From Bradyrhizobium sp. RD5-C2 (GTDB taxonomy: Bacteria; Pseudomonadota; Alphaproteobacteria; Rhizobiales; Xanthobacteraceae), in the NCBI RefSeq assembly GCF_019972155.1, contig NZ_BOVL01000019.1:757575-821574 (forward strand): DNA of 64,000 bases, read 5' to 3'. The position numbers and the translations under genes are program-made. The notes under the pieces were generated by a model that saw only the letters and a program-made list of their open reading frames with translations, ran no database searches and was not told where the DNA came from. This document shows, piece after piece, positions 59,320 through 64,000 of this stretch (position 1 is the first letter of the stretch; the number at the start of each line of letters is the position of its first letter).

Positions 59320-60269
59320 GATGCCCGCGCGACCGCGTCGGCGATCCAGCGCCGCACCGCCGCGATCCGCCGGTCTCGCGCCTGCTCGGTGCGGGAGATC
59401 AGGTAGATCGTCTCATGATGCGCGGCCTCGAACGCAAACGGCGCCACCAGCCGCTTGCCGAAGCCCGGCCGCGCCTTGATCAGCGGCGCCATTGCGAGCG
59501 CCACGCCGAGCCCATGTTCGGCGGCCTCCAGCATCGCCGGCACGCTGTCGAGCCACAGATGCCCACGAGGGGCGAGATGCGGCAGCCCGGCCTCCTTTAG
59601 CCAGGCCGGCCACCCCCGCGGTTGCGTCGTGACATGGATCAGCACCTCCCGCGACAAATCCGCGGGGGTCCGAAGCCCTGCCTTGACCAGCGCCGGCGTG
59701 CACACCGGCAATCCCCTGACCTGGACCAGCGGCTCGACCTTCAGCCCGGCGGCATGTTCTCGCCCGTAGCGGATCGCGACATCGACGCGCGAACCGTTGA
59801 AGTCGGCATATTGGTGCGTGGCCTCGATCCGCAGCGTCAGTTGCGGATGGCGCCGCTTGAACTCCGGCAGCGCCGGCAGCAGCACGGCGCTGGTGAAGAA
59901 CGGCAGTGAGCTGATCCACAGCTCGCCGCTGGCCTCGCCGCGTTGCCGCAGCATGTCGAGGCTTGCTTCCTGCAGCGTCGTCAGCGCGGCCGACACTTTT
60001 GCAAGGTAACGTTCGCCGTCCGCGGTCAGCCGCACCGAGCGCGCGCCGCGGATGAACAGCTTGGTGCCGAACTGCTGCTCCAGTCCGCGGATCTGGTGGC
60101 TGATCGCCGACGGACTCAGCGACAGATCCCGCGCGGCGCGGCGGAAGCTGAGCTGGGTTGCCGCGCGCTCGAAGGCGAGCAGCGCCGTCAGCGGTGGGAT
60201 GGTCCGCGGATCCGGGGCGTCCAATGGGTGAATCCTGTTCACCTGAAGTGATGAATGGCCTTTTGTCAT
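59316..60269 (-). CDS. LysR-type regulator (GcvA-like)
   Basis: 317 residues as drawn. The helix-turn-helix (about 28-85) reads LTALLAFERAATQLSFRRAA, LSLSPSAISHQIRGLEQQFG; the effector domain begins ASGELWISSLPFFTSA. It resembles GcvA/AmpR-subgroup members. The ATG at 60269 lies on top of the divergent thioesterase start; a TTG at 60224 with AGGA upstream, giving 302 residues beginning LDAPDPR, is a good alternative. It could control the adjacent Dpp/amidase operon, thioesterase gene, or both. Confidence 0.85.
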   Translation of the reverse strand: MTKGHSSLQVNRIHPLDAPDPRTIPPLTALLAFERAATQLSFRRAARDLSLSPSAISHQIRGLEQQFGTKLFIRGARSVRLTADGERYLAKVSAALTTLQEASLDMLRQRGEASGELWISSLPFFTSAVLLPALPEFKRRHPQLTLRIEATHQYADFNGSRVDVAIRYGREHAAGLKVEPLVQVRGLPVCTPALVKAGLRTPADLSREVLIHVTTQPRGWPAWLKEAGLPHLAPRGHLWLDSVPAMLEAAEHGLGVALAMAPLIKARPGFGKRLVAPFAFEAAHHETIYLISRTEQARDRRIAAVRRWIADAVARAS

Positions 60270-61131
60270 GGCCGCTATTCTTGGATCAGATTGCTCCTGC
60301 GCTCAATCCTGCTCACCTCATGAGATTTTATCCGCCTTGGCCATCTTCGAACCGCTCGCCACGCCGCATCACTGGAAGCCCGCCGCGCTGGCGGCGGGGC
60401 CGTTCGCAGGCCTGCAGGGCGGAGCGGTCGCAAGCCTCTTGACCGCCGAGGTCGAGGCGATGGCAGGTCCGCGCAACTGGGGCACCGCGATATCGGCTTC
60501 AGCCTGGTTCCTGCGGCCGACGCCGATGGCCGAATTGCGCACGCACGTCGCCGTCGTGACCGAGGGCGGCCGGGTCAGCGTCGTCGACAACACGCTCTGG
60601 CCGGCCGGCGAGGAGCGGCCCTGTGCGACGGTGCGCGTGACGCTGTCGCGCGAACGTGCGGTCGAGGTCCCCGGCTTTCACGGCAGCGCAGCCGACCCGG
60701 TGGATCCCACGGTCTTTCCGTTGCGCAGCCCGCACGCGGTCCATGGCCGCAGCTGGTTCATGGATGCGATGGAAGCTCGTGCCGGAGGCGGCGTCGCCTG
60801 GTTTCGCATGCACCATAGCGTGATCGCGGATGCCGGCCCGCTGGCGCGGGTGCTCGGTCCGGCCGACTGGACCCACGGCATCGCGCGCCCGGTGCAGAAC
60901 GTGGTGGCCGACCCCAATCCGAATCTCGCGGTGCAGCTGTTCAGGCCGCCACGGGGAGCGTGGATCGGCATTCGCGCCGAGGCACGCTGGCGCCCGGAGG
61001 CCGGGCTCGGCGTCGGCAGCGGGGTATTGCTCGATGTGGAAGGCGAAATCGGCCGGGTGTCGATGTCGGTCATTCTCGTGCCCTTTCCGGGAAGCGCACC
61101 CGCTGCGGGTTCGGGTTCCGCGGCCGGCTAA
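60268..61131 (+). CDS. Acyl-CoA thioesterase-like protein (double hotdog)
   Basis: 287 residues if ATG 60268 is used, but that codon overlaps the LysR start on the other strand. TTG 60337, giving 264 residues from SALAIFEPLATPHHWKPAAL, is more likely. The N-terminal hotdog is marked by GPFAGLQGGAVASLLTAEVE, the C-terminal one by WIGIRAEARWRPEAGLGVGS. The family (TesB-like/4HBT_3) hydrolyses acyl-CoA; substrate unknown. The C-terminal tail is a Gly/Ala/Ser-rich linker. Confidence 0.75.
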   Translation: MAAILGSDCSCAQSCSPHEILSALAIFEPLATPHHWKPAALAAGPFAGLQGGAVASLLTAEVEAMAGPRNWGTAISASAWFLRPTPMAELRTHVAVVTEGGRVSVVDNTLWPAGEERPCATVRVTLSRERAVEVPGFHGSAADPVDPTVFPLRSPHAVHGRSWFMDAMEARAGGGVAWFRMHHSVIADAGPLARVLGPADWTHGIARPVQNVVADPNPNLAVQLFRPPRGAWIGIRAEARWRPEAGLGVGSGVLLDVEGEIGRVSMSVILVPFPGSAPAAGSGSAAG

Positions 61132-61207
61132 CGCTAATTATTCCTTCAACTGTCTGTGGCATCACAAAAATAGGCCGCGAACCATGCTTTGGTCGGCGCG
61201 ACTTGAA

Positions 61208-61235
61208 TTGGACGGTGGTCGCAAACGTCTATACA
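61208..61235 (+). promoter_or_regulatory. Candidate promoter of the type I secretion genes
   Basis: TTGGAC (61208-61213) and TATACA (61230-61235) are spaced by 16 bp and lie about 50 bp before the start codon at 61283. The region 61132-61282 is AT-richer than its surroundings. A palindrome GTGATCAC follows at 61241-61248. Confidence 0.4.
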
Positions 61236-61282
61236 ACGTGGTGATCACGTAGCCCTTTTTTGATTTGCAGAGATCGGTTTTT

Positions 61283-63034
61283 ATGGCAGTTGCGCCCGCT
61301 GTCCGGCGTTCCGAACTGGCTGAGGCGCTGCGCGCATGCCGCAGTGCCTTCATCGGCGTCGGCCTCATCAGCTGCATGATCAACCTGCTGTATCTGACAG
61401 GTTCGATGTTCATGCTGCAGGTCTACGACCGGGTGCTGCCGAGCCGCAGCGTTCCGACCCTGGTCGGCCTCGTCGTCATCGCCGCGGTCCTCTACATGGC
61501 CCAGGGCGTGCTCGATCTGCTGCGCGGACGGATCCTCGGCCGCGTCGGCACCTCGCTCGACGAAGCGCTCAATGCGCGGGTGTTCGACACCATCGTGCGG
61601 CTGCCGCTGATGGCCGGCAATCGCAGCGAGGGCCTTCAGCCGCTGCGCGACCTCGACAATGTGCGTTCGTTCCTCGGCAGCATGGGGCCAGGCGCGTTCT
61701 TCGATTTGCCCTGGCTGCCGTTCTACATGTTGATCTGCTTCGCATTCCATTGGCTGCTCGGCGTCACGGCGCTGGTCGGCGCCGTCATTCTGGTGACGCT
61801 GACGCTGATCACCGAATACATGTCGCGCACGCCGGCCAGGGAAGCGATGTCGCTCGCGGCGCGGCGCAACGATCTCGCCGCCTCCAGCCGCCGCAACGCC
61901 GAAGTGCTCGTGGCGATGGGCATGGCCGGGCGGATGAACAAGCGCTGGAACGAAGCCAACGAGGAATATCTGTCCGGCAATCAGCGCGCGAGCGATGTGA
62001 GCGGCGGGCTCGGTGCGGTCGCCAAGGTGCTGCGCATGATGCTGCAGTCCGCCGTGCTCGCGGTCGGTGCCTATCTCGTGATCCACCAGGAGGCCACCGG
62101 CGGCATCATCATCGCCGGTTCGATCCTGAGCGCGCGAGCGCTGGCGCCGGTCGATCTCGCGATCGCGCATTGGAAGAGCTTCGTCGCCGCGCGGCAGAGC
62201 TGGCAGCGCCTCAACCGCCTGCTGCAGCAGATTCCGGCGCGGCCGGAGCAGACGCTGTTGCAGGCGCCGCAGAAGAAGCTTTCGGTCGAGGCGGTGACCA
62301 TGGTTGCGCCGGGCGACCAGCGCCCGATCGTGCAGGACATCACCTTCGCCGTCGAAGCCGGCAGCGGCGTCGGCGTGATCGGCCCGAGCGGTTCCGGCAA
62401 GTCGTCGCTGATCCGGGCGCTGGTCGGCGTCTGGGTGCCGGCACGCGGCAAGGTACGGCTCGACGGCGCCGCGCTCGATCAGTGGTCGTCGGACCAGCTC
62501 GGCCGCCATGTCGGCTATTTGCCGCAGGACGTCGAACTGTTCGCCGGCACGGTTGCGCAGAATATTTGCCGGTTCGATCCCGACGCCAAGTCCGACGGCA
62601 TCATCGCGGCGGCCAAGGAGGCCGGCGTGCATGAGATGATCATCAAGATGCGCGAGGGTTACGACACCCAGGTCGGCGAGCAGGGCACTGCGCTTTCCGC
62701 CGGCCAGGCGCAGCGCGTCGCGCTGGCGCGCGCCCTCTACGGCAATCCGTTCCTGATCGTGCTGGACGAGCCGAACTCCAATCTCGACAGCGAAGGCGAC
62801 GAGGCGCTGACCCGCGCGGTGCGTGGCGCCCGCGAGCGCGGCGCCGTCGTCATCGTGGTCGCGCACCGGCCGATCGGAATCGAGGGCGTCGACCAGTTGC
62901 TGGTGCTCAAGGACGGCCGCATGCAGACCTTCGGGCCGAAGGAGACCGTGCTGGCGCAGGTGCTGCAGCGCGTCGCGCCGCCGGCGCCCACGCCGATCAA
63001 GATCGTCGCCGATGCGGGGGCGACCAAGTCATGA
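61283..63034 (+). CDS. prtD: Type I secretion ATPase/permease (PrtD family)
   Basis: 583 residues from ATG 61283 (a TTG at 61265 adds six). The N-terminal half has six helices (FIGVGLISCMINLLYLTGSM; LVGLVVIAAVLYMAQGVLDL). The ATPase half has Walker A IGPSGSGKSSLIRAL, Q-loop YLPQDVELFAG, signature LSAGQAQRVALARAL, Walker B LIVLDEPNSNLD and switch AHRP. This is the PrtD group, which exports proteins with C-terminal secretion signals, such as serralysin-type or RTX proteins. It overlaps the fusion-protein gene by 4 bp. The FecR/VCBS protein at 43.4 kb is a possible substrate. Confidence 0.88.
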   Translation: MAVAPAVRRSELAEALRACRSAFIGVGLISCMINLLYLTGSMFMLQVYDRVLPSRSVPTLVGLVVIAAVLYMAQGVLDLLRGRILGRVGTSLDEALNARVFDTIVRLPLMAGNRSEGLQPLRDLDNVRSFLGSMGPGAFFDLPWLPFYMLICFAFHWLLGVTALVGAVILVTLTLITEYMSRTPAREAMSLAARRNDLAASSRRNAEVLVAMGMAGRMNKRWNEANEEYLSGNQRASDVSGGLGAVAKVLRMMLQSAVLAVGAYLVIHQEATGGIIIAGSILSARALAPVDLAIAHWKSFVAARQSWQRLNRLLQQIPARPEQTLLQAPQKKLSVEAVTMVAPGDQRPIVQDITFAVEAGSGVGVIGPSGSGKSSLIRALVGVWVPARGKVRLDGAALDQWSSDQLGRHVGYLPQDVELFAGTVAQNICRFDPDAKSDGIIAAAKEAGVHEMIIKMREGYDTQVGEQGTALSAGQAQRVALARALYGNPFLIVLDEPNSNLDSEGDEALTRAVRGARERGAVVIVVAHRPIGIEGVDQLLVLKDGRMQTFGPKETVLAQVLQRVAPPAPTPIKIVADAGATKS

Positions 63035-64000
63035 GCGACCGCATGACCGATCAGCCGCGCAACGCACATGCTTCGATCAGGAAGCACCTCGTGGTCGGCC
63101 TCGTCGTGGTCCTGGTGCTGGGCGGCGGCGTCGGCGGCTGGGCCGCGACGGTGCCGATCTCGGGCGCGCTGATCGCGCCGGGCTCGGTGGTGGTCGATAC
63201 CAACGTCAAGAAGGTGCAGCACCCGACCGGCGGTGTCGTCGGCGAAATCCTGGCGCGCGACGGCGACACGGTCAAGGCGGGCGACGTCGTCGTGCGTCTC
63301 GACGAGACCGTCGTGAAGGCGAGCCTTGCGATCGTGGTCAAGACGCTGAACGGTCTCTATGCGCGTGCGGCCCGGCTCCAGGCCGAGCAGCAGGGCCTCG
63401 ACAAGATCGTGTTTCCGCCGCAGCTCACCGAGCAGGCGAAGGATCCCGACGTCCGCGATATCATGGCGAGCGAAACCAAGCTGTTCGAGGTGCGGGTCAA
63501 CGGCCGCGCCGGCCAGAAGGCGCAGCTGCGCGAGCGCGTCACCCAGCTCAACGAGGAAATCGCCGGCCTCCAGGCCCAGGAAACCTCCAAGGACAAGGAG
63601 ATCGCGCTGGTGCAGCAGGAGCTAGTCGGCGTTCGCCAGCTGTATGAGCAGCATCTGGTGCAGCTCACCCGTCTGACCACGCTGGAGCGCGACGCGGCGC
63701 GTCTCTCCGGCGAGCGCGCGCAGTACATTGCGTCGCGCGCCCAGGCCAAGGGCAAGATCACCGAGACCGAGCTGCAGATCATCCAGGTCGACAAGGACAT
63801 GCTCTCGGAGGTCTCCAAGGACCTGCGCGAGGCCAACGACAAGATCGGTGAGTTCGTCGAGCGCAAGGTGACCGCCGAAGACCAGCTCCGCCGCATCGAC
63901 ATCCGCGCCCCGCAGGACGGCGTGGTGCTGCAATCCACCGTCCACACGGTCGGCGGCGTCGTCACCGCGGGCGATGCCATCATGATGATCGTGCCGAGGG
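63031..64000 (+). CDS. prtE: Type I secretion membrane-fusion protein (HlyD/PrtE family), 5' part
   Basis: ATG 63031 opens a frame still open at the end of the window (323 codons seen). One membrane helix (about 20-40: LVVGLVVVLVLGGGVGGWAA) is followed by VPISGALIAPGSVVVDTN, the lipoyl-like part (VQHPTGGVVGEILARDGDTV), a long coiled coil (about 105-270: TQLNEEIAGLQAQETSKDKE) and the return lipoyl half (RIDIRAPQDGVVLQSTVHTV). It bridges the ATPase and a TolC-type outer-membrane channel, which is not in the window. Confidence 0.9.
   Translation, partial: MSDRMTDQPRNAHASIRKHLVVGLVVVLVLGGGVGGWAATVPISGALIAPGSVVVDTNVKKVQHPTGGVVGEILARDGDTVKAGDVVVRLDETVVKASLAIVVKTLNGLYARAARLQAEQQGLDKIVFPPQLTEQAKDPDVRDIMASETKLFEVRVNGRAGQKAQLRERVTQLNEEIAGLQAQETSKDKEIALVQQELVGVRQLYEQHLVQLTRLTTLERDAARLSGERAQYIASRAQAKGKITETELQIIQVDKDMLSEVSKDLREANDKIGEFVERKVTAEDQLRRIDIRAPQDGVVLQSTVHTVGGVVTAGDAIMMIVPR

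Overview
The window reads as chromosomal DNA of a high-GC alphaproteobacterium, most likely Bradyrhizobium or a close relative (Nitrobacteraceae). The grounds are strong G/C preference at third codon positions, many ATGA/GTGA/TGATG start-stop overlaps, a large set of solute-binding-protein transport operons, an Omp31/OprB-type porin, and at least six families of interspersed palindromic repeats of the kind I associate with Bradyrhizobium/Rhodopseudomonas genomes. The species assignment is inference. I see no rRNA, tRNA, CRISPR array, transposase, integrase or prophage gene.

Layout. 1-6.9 kb: the 5' part of a FAD monooxygenase, a two-barrel outer-membrane porin, an Nramp-related transporter with altered metal-site motifs between two unknown small proteins, a 47-codon gene, and a CsoR/RcnR-type metal sensor with two clear operator palindromes. 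7-12.3 kb: a creatininase-family amidohydrolase facing a NitT/TauT-type ABC importer, a D-2-hydroxyacid dehydrogenase and a periplasmic AprI/Inh-like protein. 12.5-14.6 kb: two DGPF (YCII-related) proteins and an ECF42-type sigma factor. 14.7-20.8 kb: a 126-aa unknown, a zinc metallopeptidase coupled to an ATP-grasp ligase, small membrane or secreted peptides, a membrane-bound cNMP-binding protein and a serine hydrolase. 21.3-28.3 kb: a GntR regulator, two NAD(P) oxidoreductases and a TctC-type binding protein diverge from a carboxymuconolactone-decarboxylase-like protein and a fumarase/CMLE-family lyase, with two copies of a dyad operator between them; an M29 aminopeptidase follows. 28.5-34.8 kb: GNAT, amidohydrolase and periplasmic MBL-fold protein, an Asp-nucleophile alpha/beta hydrolase, and an ABC-2-like exporter. 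35-42 kb: a complete LIV-type importer (livHMGF, acyl-CoA synthetase, binding protein). 42-50 kb: a LapG-like cysteine protease, a 1387-aa FecR/VCBS-repeat type I secretion substrate and a CHASE2 adenylate cyclase. 50-60 kb: two divergent paralogous peptide-binding proteins and a Dpp-type importer whose two ATPase genes flank an amidase with an AtzG-like small partner; then LysR and a thioesterase. 61.2-64 kb: type I secretion ATPase and the start of its membrane-fusion protein.

How the genes may work together. Most of the window is nutrient acquisition: at least five separate binding-protein systems, each joined to the enzymes expected to use the imported molecule. The second theme is the cell surface: a putative secreted adhesin, a LapG-family protease beside it, a cyclase downstream and a type I exporter 14 kb away could form one secretion and retention module. 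The most interesting candidates for undescribed biology are the metallopeptidase/ATP-grasp pair, the amidase/small-subunit pair inside the Dpp operon, the Nramp-like transporter operon, and the FecR/VCBS protein with its neighbours. Two interspersed repeats supply the stop codon of a neighbouring gene.
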